Notes under the pieces: generated by a model | Databases searched by the model: none | Seen by the model: only the letters and a program-made list of their open reading frames with translations | What the model was told of the DNA's origin: nothing | Made by a program: the position numbers and the translations under genes | Source: Cladocopium goreaui | Lineage: Eukaryota; Sar; Dinophyceae; Suessiales; Symbiodiniaceae | Assembly: GCA_947184155.2 (NCBI GenBank) | Contig: CAMXCT020006647.1 | Location: 186,001 to 250,000 of the forward strand | Direction of reading: 5' to 3' | Length of the DNA: 64,000 nucleotides | Shown here: positions 51,925 through 62,326 of the stretch, in pieces | How the letters are laid out: each line of letters begins with the position of its first letter | Position numbering within the stretch: the stretch's first letter is position 1

Positions 51925-51972
51925 CGGAGTTTCGACCAAATGAGGGTGTTCCTGTAGATCTTCCGGAAACAG
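51925..51972 (+). CDS. Candidate exon
   Basis: After CTGCAATCAG it reads EFRPNEGVPVDLPET. Weak donor; low confidence. Confidence 0.35.
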
Positions 51973-52084
51973 TTTGGCAAGTGGCATGTCTGGCATGTGC
52001 TGTATGTGTATGTACACATAGGTAATTAGACAGGTAGATAGCTAGATGAGATGGAAAATGATGGGATACTAAAGGACGGAATAA

Positions 52085-52245
52085 GATTGGTAGACACATG
52101 TTGGTCTATCTATCTACCTATCTATACATCTATCCAAATCAAATCAATCCAAATCAAAACTATTCTACTCTAATCTATCTATCGACCTCTCTTTCTCTCT
52201 TTCTCTTTGTCTCTCTCTCTCTCTATATATATATACACACACACC
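52085..52245. repeat. CTAT/CTCT simple repeats
   Basis: TCTATCTATCTACC then TCTCTCTTTCTCTTTG and (TC)n(TA)n tracts. Confidence 0.85.
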
Positions 52246-52363
52246 GTTATATACCCTAGGGCAAACTAACCTAGATCTGGAAAACCCATGGTTTCCTGTG
52301 AAAATAATCTACACATGGTGGGGAAAACCACATAAGTTTAAGTTTACCCTAGGGTAACTCCAG

Positions 52364-52425
52364 GATCCAATTCAGCTCTGGAAGTCTTCGCCAAGGCAGC
52401 CCCTTCCTCATCCCCATCAGATGAG
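52364..52425 (+). CDS. Candidate exon
   Basis: 62 nt after AACTCCAG, reading SNSALEVFAKAAPSSSPSDE, then a GC donor (GATGAG|GCACCA). The only frame with a protein-like composition. Confidence 0.5.
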
Positions 52426-52813
52426 GCACCACATTTCTCGGATTTTTGCAGGATTTTTTGGCCAAGTTGGATGGATTTGGAGTTTTCCCCTATGGAAAAA
52501 ATGGTGATTTTCCCATTCATAATGGTGATTTGATTAATGAGTAGGATTGATATCAAACTTTTTTTTCCAAATGGTTATTTTCAGTATTGTCTGAAAGTTT
52601 GATATTCCAAAAAAGGATCTCCGGTCCTTATGATTGTCTCGAACAAGATGGCCATCTGATGGTTGACTTTCGTAGATGTTTATAGAAACCAAGCACAAGC
52701 GAGATTTGATGTAAATCTGAAAACTTCACAAAAAGAGAGATATTAATTATATATTATCATAACAACAGCTACTATCTTTAATATTAGCACATTATTTTAT
52801 ATCTACATATATA

Positions 52814-52884
52814 CTGGTTGGTGGTTTTGGAACATGAATTTTATGACTTTCCATTCAGTTGGGAATGTTTTTCAACCACCAACC
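52814..52884. mobile_element. Deletion derivative of CTGGTTGGTGG MITE
   Basis: Left half intact, right half reduced to TTTTTCAACCACCAACC. Confidence 0.8.
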
Positions 52885-52926
52885 TCTATAAATTGACAGA
52901 GATCTCCCCCAAAAAATCCGCTTCAG

Positions 52927-52999
52927 GAGGTGGGTTCACCCCAACGGGCGCGTGCAGAATGGCAGTTGCAGCAAGCGGCCAAACGCCGGGAACTCAAGG
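52927..52999 (+). CDS. Candidate coiled-coil exon
   Basis: After TCCGCTTCAG it reads EVGSPQRARAEWQLQQAAKR then RELK; a GA donor (CAAGG|GATATC) fits dinoflagellate practice. High GC and heptad-like. Confidence 0.65.
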
Positions 53000-53379
53000 G
53001 ATATCCCCGGTTTTTTGCTGGGAAAATGCTAGGTCTATAGCTGGGAAAATCTTCTTGGTAGATTTTCTGTTGCCTTTTTTTTTTTGAAAAACCGGCTATT
53101 TGCATATTTTTTTTGTTTTTGTGAAGGACGACGTGTGGAGAAAACTAACGAAAACAATGGGGATATACAGGATATACAGTTAAGTAGTTAAGTTATGTAT
53201 AACATCTAAACAATCGTTATGTATTGTACAACGCAATATACAACTATAAGGGACTCAGCAGTATAGTTGGTCAACGGATTGATATTTGTGACAGCGGACT
53301 TATTGAGCAATGGTGGTTCCAAAGCCAAGACTTCACCATTCCAATCCGGCTCTTGTTCAAATGCATCATGTGTATGCAT

Positions 53380-53470
53380 ATATATATTTATTATATATAT
53401 ATATACGTACTTATATAATATATATAATATACAATTATATATGTATATAATATATATATACATAGTTATC
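53380..53470. repeat. TATATA microsatellite
   Basis: Dense TATATATA tract; short tyrosine-rich frames are artefacts. Confidence 0.9.
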
Positions 53471-53536
53471 CCGGAGTAGATGGAAGATGGACTGTTTGTT
53501 TCTTGTATATTTAATACATGTATACATTTACAATAT

Positions 53537-53640
53537 ACCAGCTGGTTATTTAGCATAGCCATGGAAAATCACAATTTTTAATAGGTATACCATCTGTAAA
53601 TGGGTCATTTCCCATGGCTATGTTAAATAACCAGGGGGTA
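53537..53640. mobile_element. MITE, TACCCTCTGGTAA family (diverged)
   Basis: TACCAGCTGGTTATTTAGCA ... GCTATGTTAAATAACCAGGG with ends TACC/GGTA; long palindrome as at 8650. Confidence 0.8.
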
Positions 53641-53742
53641 AACCTGTTGGCTTTTATATCAGCACTCAGCAATTTTATGGGACTTTAAACCACCCAAATC
53701 TCGTCTGGATGGTTGTTTCTTATATATTTATACCATAATATT

Positions 53743-54092
53743 ACGGCCAGGCGCTGTGTGTTGCCCGGAGGTTCAAATGGCGTTTAAACATGTTTATATA
53801 AACATTATCCTTCAACATGCTCAAACGCCTGCGCAGGGCCAGTGTTTTGAGATTTCCCAGACGACGAACCCTAAACCCTAAAACCCTAAACCATCCTAAA
53901 CCCTAAAGCCCCAAACCCTTAAATCCCAACCCCTAAAAGCCTAAACCCTAAAACCTAGGCTCTGAAAACTTTGAATCCTAATCTGGAAAACACTGCGTAT
54001 ACGCAGAATTTTTTCTGCAATCTCTCCTATCACATATTCGACAACACGACATTCTCAATGTTAATGTCTGGGCAACACACGGCGTCTGTGGG
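53743..54092. mobile_element. 350-bp inverted-repeat element with telomere-like core
   Basis: Bounded by imperfect inverted repeats of about 25 bp (CAGGCGCTGTGTGTTGCCC at left; GGGCAACACACGGCGTCTG at right) and by TAATATT on both sides (53736-53742 and 54093-54099), a likely 7-bp target duplication. Inside are nested inverted repeats (GGCGTTTAAACATG/CATGCTCAAACGCC and CCAGTGTTTT/GGAAAACACTG) around the telomere-like tract. Confidence 0.75.
53868..53957. repeat. Interstitial telomere-like (CCCTAAA)n tract
   Basis: AACCCTAAACCCTAAAACCC and degenerate units, complementary to TTTAGGG, the plant/dinoflagellate-type telomere repeat. It sits inside an inverted-repeat element, not at a chromosome end. 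Confidence 0.8.
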
Positions 54093-54265
54093 TAATATTC
54101 TAATGACTAATAATATCCAATGATAATAAATAACAAGTAGCAATAATAACTAGTAAGAATATGATATTCTCTACTGTAATACATATATACAGAATATGTT
54201 GTGCCATCAGTGACAGCCCAGCTCTCGCGAGGTTGTGCCATCCCATAGCGGCGTCCATCTTCCAG

Positions 54266-54324
54266 GCCACCCATGACACATGACGACTGGAGATTCCCGG
54301 CCGGCACCACGCATCAGCCAGGCG
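54266..54324 (+). CDS. Candidate exon
   Basis: 59 nt after CATCTTCCAG, before AGGCG|GTTATA, reading PPMTHDDWRFPAGTTHQPG. Acceptor is good, donor acceptable. Confidence 0.5.
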
Positions 54325-54471
54325 GTTATAGGGATTTCTCAATAGTATCCCATATATCCCATATATAATCCATATATTATTAGGGATCCATATTATTAGG
54401 ATTTATTAGGGGTTATAACCCATATATATATATATATATCATATATGGTGGTTATAATCCATATAATTATC

Positions 54472-54589
54472 CTGGTTGGTGGTGAAAAAACAGGAATTTT
54501 GGATGACTTCCATATATGGGATAGATCATCCGAAACCCATTGACGAAGTCCATCATTTTTCAAGATGGAAAAATAGCACCACCAGCCAG
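54472..54589. mobile_element. MITE, CTGGTTGGTGG family (CATATATGGG subtype)
   Basis: CTGGTTGGTGGTG ... CACCACCAGCCAG with interior CCATATATGGGATAGATCATC. Confidence 0.85.
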
Positions 54590-54670
54590 TTTTTTTCATT
54601 TATGATATGAATTGATGTACAGAGGATGGAGTGATTCATGTATGATATTTATCCATCGGAATGTATGATA

Positions 54671-54784
54671 TACCCTCTGGTAATTTAACATAGCTATTGA
54701 ACATGACCATAGAAATAGTTGATTTTCCCCCCAAAAAAAAGTGGTGATTTTCCAGTTCGCTATGTAAACGTTTACCAGAGGGTA
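54671..54784. mobile_element. MITE, TACCCTCTGGTAA family
   Basis: TACCCTCTGGTAATTTAACA ... GTTTACCAGAGGGTA; loop contains a poly-C/poly-A run. Confidence 0.9.
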
Positions 54785-54841
54785 CATATTGGTGTCAAAA
54801 ATCCCATGGGATTCCTATGATTGGATTTTTCATGTCGGCAG

Positions 54842-54865
54842 GCTCCGTGACGCCGCCGTCTGATG
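54842..54865 (+). CDS. Candidate micro-exon
   Basis: 24 nt between CATGTCGGCAG and GTGAGCG, a good GT donor, reading SVTPPSD. Too short to be sure. Confidence 0.3.
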
Positions 54866-54958
54866 GTGAGCGAGCGCTCGAGCTTTGGTGGCTTAAATCA
54901 TCTTACCCTGTGGTTATGACTAACAGTTCGCCATGGTCAAGCCATGGCCCTACAACAC

Positions 54959-55963
54959 CCGACAGAATTATGGAAAAAAAAACGTTTCAATTTACAGGCG
55001 CCGCCTGTCTATGATAGAAAAGTTACGAACCTTTTTTTTTCCATAATTACTTTTTCCATAATTATTTTTTTTCCATAATTCTGTCGGTGACTGTATGTCC
55101 ATCGATTCGCAATTTGAATGCATTTTAAGGGGGAATATTGAATTATAGAAAATATGTGTCTAAAGATCTGGTATATGCCCCTAAGTCTTCCATTGATATA
55201 CATAATATCATGTGATGTTCGCAATTTGAATGCATTTTAAGGGGGAATATTGAATTATAGAAAATATGTGTCTAAAGATCTGGTATATGCCCCTAAAGCC
55301 TGCCATTGATATATAATATCATGTGATGTTCGCAATTTGATCTAAAGATCTGGTATATGCCCCTAAAGCCTGCCATTGATATACATAATATCATGTGATG
55401 TTCGCAATTTGAATGCATTTTAAGGGGGAATATTGAATTATAGAAAATATGTGTCTAAAGATCTGGTATATGAGGGCTATTACCCATGGACCATAGTGGT
55501 ACCAACAAAGGAAAAACAATTGCACCACCAAAACTCATTGTTGTACGTACATACATATGCGGGATGTATCCTTTTGCCAAGCCACCAATTGGGTTGATAC
55601 TACATACTTGCATTTGCATACATATTTCCATAACCCCCCAAAAAAAGGGGTTTGAATTGTGGATCCATGACATGTCCAACAGGTGGAGCCCCAAACATTA
55701 ATTATGGAAAAAATAATTATGGAAAAAATAATTATGGAAAAAATAATTATGGAAAAACCGGTCAATCTGCCCTAGCCCCCTGATTTTACAGGAAAAATCA
55801 ATTATGGAAATAATGGCCACCTCCAAGAATTATGGAAAAAAAAAGGTTCGGATCACTTCCGGGATATTTTGAACCCTTATGGGGAAAAACCCAATTATGG
55901 AAAAATCGGACGCAGGCGCCGCCTGTCTAAGTTGAACGTTTTTTTTTCCCATAATTCTGTCGG
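54959..55963. mobile_element. ~1 kb composite inverted-repeat element
   Basis: Left end CCGACAGAATTATGGAAA and right end CCCATAATTCTGTCGG are inverted. Both carry AACGTT and a nearby GGCGCCGCCTGTCTA. A shorter unit (54959-55087) with the same ends is included, so a second copy or internal duplication made the composite. TTATGGAAAAAATAA repeats fill 55700-55760. Confidence 0.7.
55106..55471. repeat. ~112-bp tandem repeat, four units
   Basis: Units begin TTCGCAATTTGA at 55106, 55218, 55329 and 55401. Unit 3 lacks about 40 bp. TCTAAAGATCTGGTATATGC is in every unit. Units are nearly identical, so the array is young. Confidence 0.95.
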
Positions 55964-55966
55964 TTA

Positions 55967-56410
55967 CCATAATCGAAATAGATGATTTACCGAACCTAAT
56001 AGCATGGTGGGTCTTTCAATGGCTTAGTCATAACCAGATAGTAAATCACAATGAAACCACAATGAAATCAATTGGATATTGGGCCAAAACCTGACCATAA
56101 AGATAATGACAAAATTATTTGCATATCTTTTTTCTTCGTCATCAGTGTGGACACCAAACGAGATCTTAAAAACGTCACCAGTCTGTCTCCCTTTCCAACG
56201 AGAGCGCCTGGTGTCGCATTCGAATTGCTCGGCCAATGACCGAGTGATTCCTGTTTCGCTAATGACGTTGCTGCCCTCGATGGCCGTTCCGAAAAAGGCT
56301 TGTGGATTTTCCGTTGATGACCAATTTTGCAGAATTTTGCCTCGAATTTTTCAATGGCTATCCTTAGATATCCTGGAAATATATCCTGGAAAATTGACAC
56401 TTAGACTTAC
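55967..56410. other. Stretch with higher complexity, unresolved
   Basis: 56100-56300 is less AT-rich. The minus strand has an open frame containing TRRSRWKGRQTGDVFKISFG, the plus strand another. Neither has clear splice signals or a recognised family. Confidence 0.3.
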
Positions 56411-56515
56411 ATGGTGGTGAAAAAAACATGAAGTTTATGACTTCCATATATGGGATGTCATCCGAAACCCATTGACTCATATTTTTCAAGATGGAAAGAT
56501 AGCACCACCAACCAG
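56411..56515. mobile_element. MITE, CTGGTTGGTGG family, left end decayed
   Basis: TGGTGGTGAAAAAAACATG ... GCACCACCAACCAG with CATATATGGGATGTCATCC interior. Confidence 0.85.
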
Positions 56516-57008
56516 ATATATCAATGTGGGATATCCCGTGTATATAATAATATTATACATTAGGGATTATATTGGGATTATATTGATGGTTACTAGCCAT
56601 ATGTAACCAATATATCAATATGGGATATCCTGTTTTTATATGGTTACTATCCTAATCCACCAATACGACTTCCATCTGGGGGGTTAGTCGTTCGTCGTCC
56701 TGGGCTGGGCCTCCCCAAAAAATGGTGGCGACAGACCTGGCAACGATCAACCATGGATGGGGGATGGTGGTCACTATTTATTTAATAGACATTCCAAATA
56801 GTAATAGGGGCTAAGCCTCATTAATGATATCATTGAACAGTTTTCATTGATGATAGTTAATTTAAATCCAGTACCATCAACTAACAATCAATTATCATCA
56901 ATAGTTAAAACATGTTAAAACCTCATTTTTCAGTGATGATATCATCATGAAACAGTTTTCATTGATCTATCCATTGATAGTAACCGGCTCTCCGCTTGGC
57001 GGGGCCAG

Positions 57009-57070
57009 GATGCTTCTCTTTCCCATCGCTTCGTCATGAGAGCTGAAGGCGTGGCAGCGAATCAGCGATG
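57009..57070 (+). CDS. Candidate exon
   Basis: 62 nt after GCGGGGCCAG, before GCGATG|GTTTAA, reading DASLSHRFVMRAEGVAANQR. Good signals on both sides. Confidence 0.6.
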
Positions 57071-58380
57071 GTTTAATGGTGTTTTTTTTTTTAAAAAAAA
57101 ATGGTGGTTGAATGCGACGAAAATGGTGGTTTAATGCGAGTTAATGGTGATGAAAAATGGGATTGAGATAGCTAAATTGCCTTGCACATCACTTGGTAAA
57201 CTGTTGGGTTGATTATGGGGATATAACGAACTAGTTCATGGGTTTTTAAACCAACAAACATCACTGGAGGCACTTTCAAGAAGAACGATCGCTGTCTAAA
57301 CATATGGGTTGATAAATGTTGACAACAATTATAGCAACAATATATGTTGACGCATCATATACCATCCACGATCATCCATTGATAGGTCATTGAGATATCC
57401 AATATTTATTAATAAATGAACTATTATAAGAAATACATATGGATGAATATATCCATATACTATTTACATATTTCAGGATAATGTGTATATATATATATAT
57501 ACATGCCGGGATTTCCAGGACTCTAAAATGGAGGTATTGTGCCATGTAAGGCCATTGACACAGATTATTTACATCACCAGGACATCCCATTAAATCACCA
57601 TGAAATCACTATTCAACCACCATTTTCCCTAGTATCAAAAGGTAAAAAGTGGTGATTTTCCCTATTGAAACACTATTAAGTCCCATTAAATCACCATGAA
57701 ATTACCATTAGATCACCATGAATCCACCATGAAATGACCAAATGACCAAGGCCATGACCGCCAGGTGACAAGAGCATCTTCTTTATCTCAGAGGCGATTT
57801 TTGGCTCCACCTTGGATGGTTCCATGGTAAAAATCCCATGATTTTGTTGGCCCATCCACAGTATGCTGACTTTAATGGGATTGAATCGGGATTTTTAATG
57901 GGATTCAATGGTGACTTTACTGATACAAGTGGTGCTTTTACTAGAAATAGTGTGTTTTACTAGTAGAAATGGTGATGAAGTTAATTTGCTAGTGATGATT
58001 TGTCTATTAATAATAATGTCAAACAATTTTGGATCCACAGTGATTTGTGAACAGATAAACAAGTCTAACCCAGCCTTCAGATAGCGGTTTTAACGACATG
58101 TTCTTCTTAATTGGATGTGCATTTAATCGTTACAATCCACCTGATCCATTCTGAACATGTAGATAAATACATATAGATAATTATAGATACTTATCATTAT
58201 TACTGTGTGTTTTATTGTCATTTATATATATACATATATATATATACATATACAGTGTACACATGCATATAATGTATTGGATCTTTCGTTTACATTGTTA
58301 CTATTCTCAAACTCCTGTTATCATCGCTATTATTGTTCTATACACACGTGTATGCACATCTAAGTTATTTCATTAACTTT
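57071..58380. other. Intron-like stretch
   Basis: AT-rich; includes a fragment of the CCAGGATCCTAAAATGGAGG family (57508-57555), repeats of CACCATGAAATCACCA (57590-57735) and a weak exon-like segment at 57775-57828. Confidence 0.4.
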
Positions 58381-58454
58381 TATCATTATTTTTTAGAGAC
58401 CCCACTGACACACATCTAATGTATTTTATCATTATTTTTTAGAGACCCCACTGA
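58381..58454. repeat. 46-bp direct duplication
   Basis: TATCATTATTTTTTAGAGAC then CCCACTGA occurs at 58381 and 58427, a recent tandem duplication. Confidence 0.9.
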
Positions 58455-58834
58455 GACATCTTCATATATATATTTATAGTATAATTTCTGTCTGCTTGCA
58501 TAGTGCAACTTTCTAGCTATGATGGTATTGACGGCGATGTAACTGCCTCGTATTTTTTTAGAACTATATCTATATATATATTGATTATCTTATTGTTTCG
58601 TGCGTACATGTTTTCGCCTGTCAGATGCCGAGGTGACTTAAGCATCAGCGCTTCATGTTGGCCTGGTTTTTTCTTGGTCAGAATATATGATTTGTGCACA
58701 GGGTTGCACTCGATGGTAAACAAGGGAGTAAATGGAGAGGACAAGGACCCACAAGAGGCAGATGCAAAGTCACTACTTCTTTGCTTCAGATGTAAACCTA
58801 CCATTTTGGGATCAAAAATTGGTCACATCCTTTT

Positions 58835-58951
58835 CTGGTTGGTGGTTTGGAACATGTCTTATGACTTTCCATTCAGTTGGGAATGTCATCATCCCAACTG
58901 ACGAAGTCCATCATTTTTCAGAGGGGTAAGTATAGGTATACCACCAACCAG
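58835..58951. mobile_element. MITE, CTGGTTGGTGG family
   Basis: Well preserved: CTGGTTGGTGGTTTGGAACA ... GGTATACCACCAACCAG, with CAGTTGGGA/TCCCAACTG inner arms. Confidence 0.9.
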
Positions 58952-59079
58952 ATAATATATATATATACAAGATAAATGGTTATTATATACTATGTAGCCA
59001 TCTATAACCATTTTCTACCATCTATAACCAACCAAGTACTTGAAGGGTTATGGCTGATGAATGACCCCATTTACCACAG

Positions 59080-59096
59080 CCAGAACCATCCGAGAG
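59080..59096 (+). CDS. Possible 17-nt micro-exon
   Basis: Lies between TTTACCACAG and GTAAGAA, the most canonical donor in the window, but only 17 nt long, so highly uncertain. Confidence 0.25.
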
Positions 59097-59257
59097 GTAA
59101 GAAATAGATAGAAACCCCGAGGGGTACCCCGAGTCCGCAGTTCTCATCCAGCCCCAGTTATCATCCATTAAATAATGGGATTTTCAAACATAAACCAGCC
59201 ATAAACCCATTTTTCTTTGGGATTTTTCAAAAAAAAACCATCCAGCTATTGGTGCAG

Positions 59258-59305
59258 GCGGTGGCGGAGCTCCTACGCCAGGAAGTGAAGTTGCCCACTC
59301 GCATG
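59258..59305 (+). CDS. Candidate exon
   Basis: Sixteen codons after TTGGTGCAG, before CGCATG|GTGCGG, reading AVAELLRQEVKLPTRM. Helical and GC-rich. Confidence 0.6.
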
Positions 59306-59477
59306 GTGCGGTGGCAATTTTTGGATCCAAGGGGAGTTCAAAGGTGTTTTTCATCCAACGCTTGTGGATATCGATCATGGCACCCTGTCGAAATATCGAT
59401 GGATCCGGAATCATCACCATATTGGCTGAATCGCAATGGAAGATTGTCCAGCCATGTTTGATTATCGAAGGGCAGTT

Positions 59478-59572
59478 TACCCTCTGGTAATTTAACATAG
59501 CCATGGAAAATGGCCCATTTATAGATGGTTTACCTATTAAAAATGGTGATTTTCCATAGTTATGTTAGTTTA
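59478..59572. mobile_element. MITE, TACCCTCTGGTAA family
   Basis: Left arm intact (TACCCTCTGGTAATTTAACA), right arm decayed after GCTATGTTAGTTT-like sequence. Confidence 0.85.
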
Positions 59573-59599
59573 CTAAAGTGATATGGTGGAAAAATCCTT

Positions 59600-60451
59600 T
59601 GCCGAATCTGTACAAAGGTCACCGCTCTACCAATCTCTACCAAGCTGCTGGAACCTTTCAAGGTAGCCAGAGATGGATAAGTCAGCCATATCACCCATCC
59701 CGGCAGCCCCGACGTGATTTTTTTCTATAAATTCATAGTTTCAGAAATGTCCCGGCAATGTCCCATTGAATTTATAGATATCCATTAAATACTTTATAAT
59801 GGACAATATTAAATCTATAGATAATCCATCATATCCCCATAGATTATCCCGTTAAATACTCCAACTTTCGATTGTAGTTGGCTATACATCCGATGAAAAT
59901 GCATCCCGTTAACATCCCATATTTTCCGATATGTAAAAAAAAACATAAATGGACAAGTTTCAGTTTTTTGATTATAGTTGGCTATACATTCCATGATAAT
60001 ATGGAGGTTTCCTGAAATAGGGCTACCCCCAGTCATCATTCATTTATTGATGGGTTTTTCCATTATAAACCAACCATTTTGGGGTATCCCCCATTTATGT
60101 AAACCCCCATAATTATTGTGTATATAATATTGATCATGAAATTAACCATCATTAACAATCATTAACCATCATTAACCATAGATATTTAACCCATCAGGTT
60201 GTGGAATGGTGGTTAATTAAATAGATTTTTCTAATTGATCCCATCAAACCATATTTTGATAGGTACCCCATCATTAACCCATCAAAACCCATTTTGATAG
60301 ATTTGATGGGTATCACAATAGATTTTGATCATTAACCCATCATTATTGTGGTATCAATATCAATTAGAAAAAAAAATCCAGCTATTGGTACCACAAAAAA
60401 CTCCGCGGAACCCAAACATTCTTCGCCGTCAGGTGATGTGTGGCGTTGCAG
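59600..60451. other. Intron-like stretch
   Basis: AT-rich; contains a local duplication (GATTATAGTTGGCTATACAT near 59870 and 59969) and CATCATTAACC runs. No exon. Confidence 0.4.
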
Positions 60452-60491
60452 CCTTTCAGAGGAGAACGAAGTGCGGCGATGGAAATCAAAG
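60452..60491 (+). CDS. Candidate exon
   Basis: After GGCGTTGCAG, one frame reads LSEENEVRRWKSK; another reads PFRGERSAAMEIKGDALKP and stays open longer. Frame and right boundary unresolved. Confidence 0.4.
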
Positions 60492-60772
60492 GGGACGCCT
60501 TGAAACCGGTGGAAATTCGGAAAAGTTTTGATGTTGGGATTCAGATTTCATCATCCAAAAAAAGGGATGATTATGATGATTTACTGTTCCATCTAGGGAT
60601 GAGAATTGTTTTTGGAAGTTTTTGAGTTTGATCGCTGTTTTCAATTTGGGCATCTAAGTGATATGTTCATAGCTATTTTCCAGTGGCGAAATGCCGAATC
60701 CTAGTGTCCGAGTGATTCGTGGAAACGCTTCAAAGTTTCGACTAAGATTTGGACTTTCCATGTATCAATATG

Positions 60773-60888
60773 TACCCTCTGGTAAACATACAAAAAACGA
60801 TGGAACGATCCACCATTTTCAATGGGTAAATCCACAATTTCAATGGCCATTTTCCAGTTCGCAAACTGTAACAAATTACCAGAGGGTA
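60773..60888. mobile_element. MITE, TACCCTCTGGTAA family (subtype)
   Basis: TACCCTCTGGTAAACATACA ... CAAATTACCAGAGGGTA; same subtype and same right flank as 47417-47512. Confidence 0.85.
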
Positions 60889-61000
60889 ACCATCATTAAC
60901 CATTGATATCCCCATTAACCATCATTAACCATTGTAACATAGTCATTACCAGAGGGTACCACTCAGTTCCATGACGAAACGATGAATATCGACTCGGCAG

Positions 61001-61040
61001 GACAGGGGCGCACCATGAACGTGCTTGCCCTTGGCAATTG
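61001..61040 (+). CDS. Candidate exon
   Basis: After ACTCGGCAG, before AATTG|GTGTGC, reading QGRTMNVLALGN. Confidence 0.4.
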
Positions 61041-61291
61041 GTGTGCACCCTGGGTCAGAAGGTGCTTTCATAGTGTCAAAAGCCTTGAAACCAGTGAAAG
61101 CGGCTTACTTTTTGGGGGTCCTGTATCTTGTTGTGAGTTGCCGGACAGATTATTCTATTTTAATGTTTGTAGAATGTTTTATACCAAATGTTCGAGGTTC
61201 AGTGCTAACTTTCGCTGGGGTTTTGTTCGATGAGGCTATTGCTGTTGTAGAACCCGTTTATCATCAAGAAGACATTGCGTATGATATATAG
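61025..61291 (+). CDS. Open frame with hydrophobic peptide, unassigned
   Basis: No ATG at its start. It contains KAAYFLGVLYLVVSC and later FAGVLFDEAIAVVEP and closes with TAG. The composition is more protein-like than most non-coding frames nearby, but it overlaps the exon call at 61001 in another frame. No family recognised. Confidence 0.2.
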   Translation: MPLAIGVHPGSEGAFIVSKALKPVKAAYFLGVLYLVVSCRTDYSILMFVECFIPNVRGSVLTFAGVLFDEAIAVVEPVYHQEDIAYDI

Positions 61292-61651
61292 ACCTGCATC
61301 CGCTTGTCTTTGTCTCACAGATTCTACAAATGCATCATCGGTAGAACTGGACCCTTTGCAAGGATCCTTTGAAATTTAAACATCACAATATTGAAACTGC
61401 AATGATAGTACTATACCCAATTGGAACACTTGTAATTCGGAGCTTGTAATCATAATCAAAAAAAATACAAATTCTACACTGGTTGGAATACAACACAATT
61501 ATGGTTAAACATGTCGTAAGCATTACACATTTTTTTTTGCGGTGTTCAAAGGTTCAACCTTTGATACTCTGATACTCAACATCCAGCGAATCGAAAAAAA
61601 ACATCGAAAAAAACAGCAGGGTCTCTTCAGAATGCACATCACAACATTCAT

Positions 61652-61885
61652 CTGGTTGGTGCTTTGGAACATGTTTTTTTTTTCTTTCCATTTCATATAT
61701 CTGGGTAAATTATAACGACCTCACTGCGACCTCACTGGAATCATGGTTAATAAGAGGAATCATCCCCAAATGGCCTTAATTCAGGTTAGTGAATTATTAT
61801 AATTTACCCAGATATATGGGATGTCATCCGAAACCCATTGACGAACTCCATCATTTTTCAAGATGGTTATTGCACCACCAACCAG
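61652..61885. mobile_element. MITE, CTGGTTGGTGG family, with nested insertion
   Basis: CTGGTTGGTGCTTTGGAACA ... CACCACCAACCAG, interrupted at its CATATATGGG site by the element at 61701-61811. Confidence 0.9.
61701..61811. mobile_element. Nested MITE with CTGGGTAAATTATAA ends
   Basis: Perfect 15-bp terminal inverted repeats (CTGGGTAAATTATAA / TTATAATTTACCCAG), inserted in the older MITE. ATATAT flanks both sides where intact copies have it once, so it is probably the target duplication. Confidence 0.9.
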
Positions 61886-62089
61886 TCATGGTTGGCGATT
61901 ACATGATTTGGCTATTCTACGGGATATTGATCATCAATTGGTTATTAATCATTCCGTCAATCATCATGAAAAGATTGTTGTTCCCATATTGAGCTAGCCA
62001 AAAAATAGTAATAAACCATCATTAAGGGGTATAATAATCGAAGAATATCAATGATATGAATCCGGTTAACCATAATATTAGCACCCACA

Positions 62090-62210
62090 ATATGGTCATA
62101 TATATATAGTCACTATATATATATAGTCACTATATATATATATATAATTGTCATTAACTAATCATTATCCATCATTATCCATCTTTTATCCATCTTTTAT
62201 CCATCTTTAA
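62090..62210. repeat. AGTCACTATATATATAT and CCATC simple repeats
   Basis: Three AGTCACTATATATATAT units, then TTATCCATC repeats. Confidence 0.85.
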
Positions 62211-62246
62211 CCATAAACAGAATCGGTGCTCAGAATCGGAGCTCAG

Positions 62247-62326
62247 AATCGATGCGAACATTCTGAGGCTCAGGAAGGTGCCGCCCAGCTCAGTCAGGCG
62301 CTGAAACGACAGCTGACATGCAGCAG
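62247..62326 (+). CDS. Candidate coiled-coil exon
   Basis: 80 nt after CGGAGCTCAG, reading NRCEHSEAQEGAAQLSQALK then RQLTCS, with a GC donor (AGCAG|GCGCGG). Heptad-like charge pattern. Confidence 0.65.

Noticed and set aside
53868-53957. A true chromosome end
   Set aside because: The CCCTAAA tract is short, degenerate, and flanked by ordinary sequence and an inverted-repeat element on both sides.
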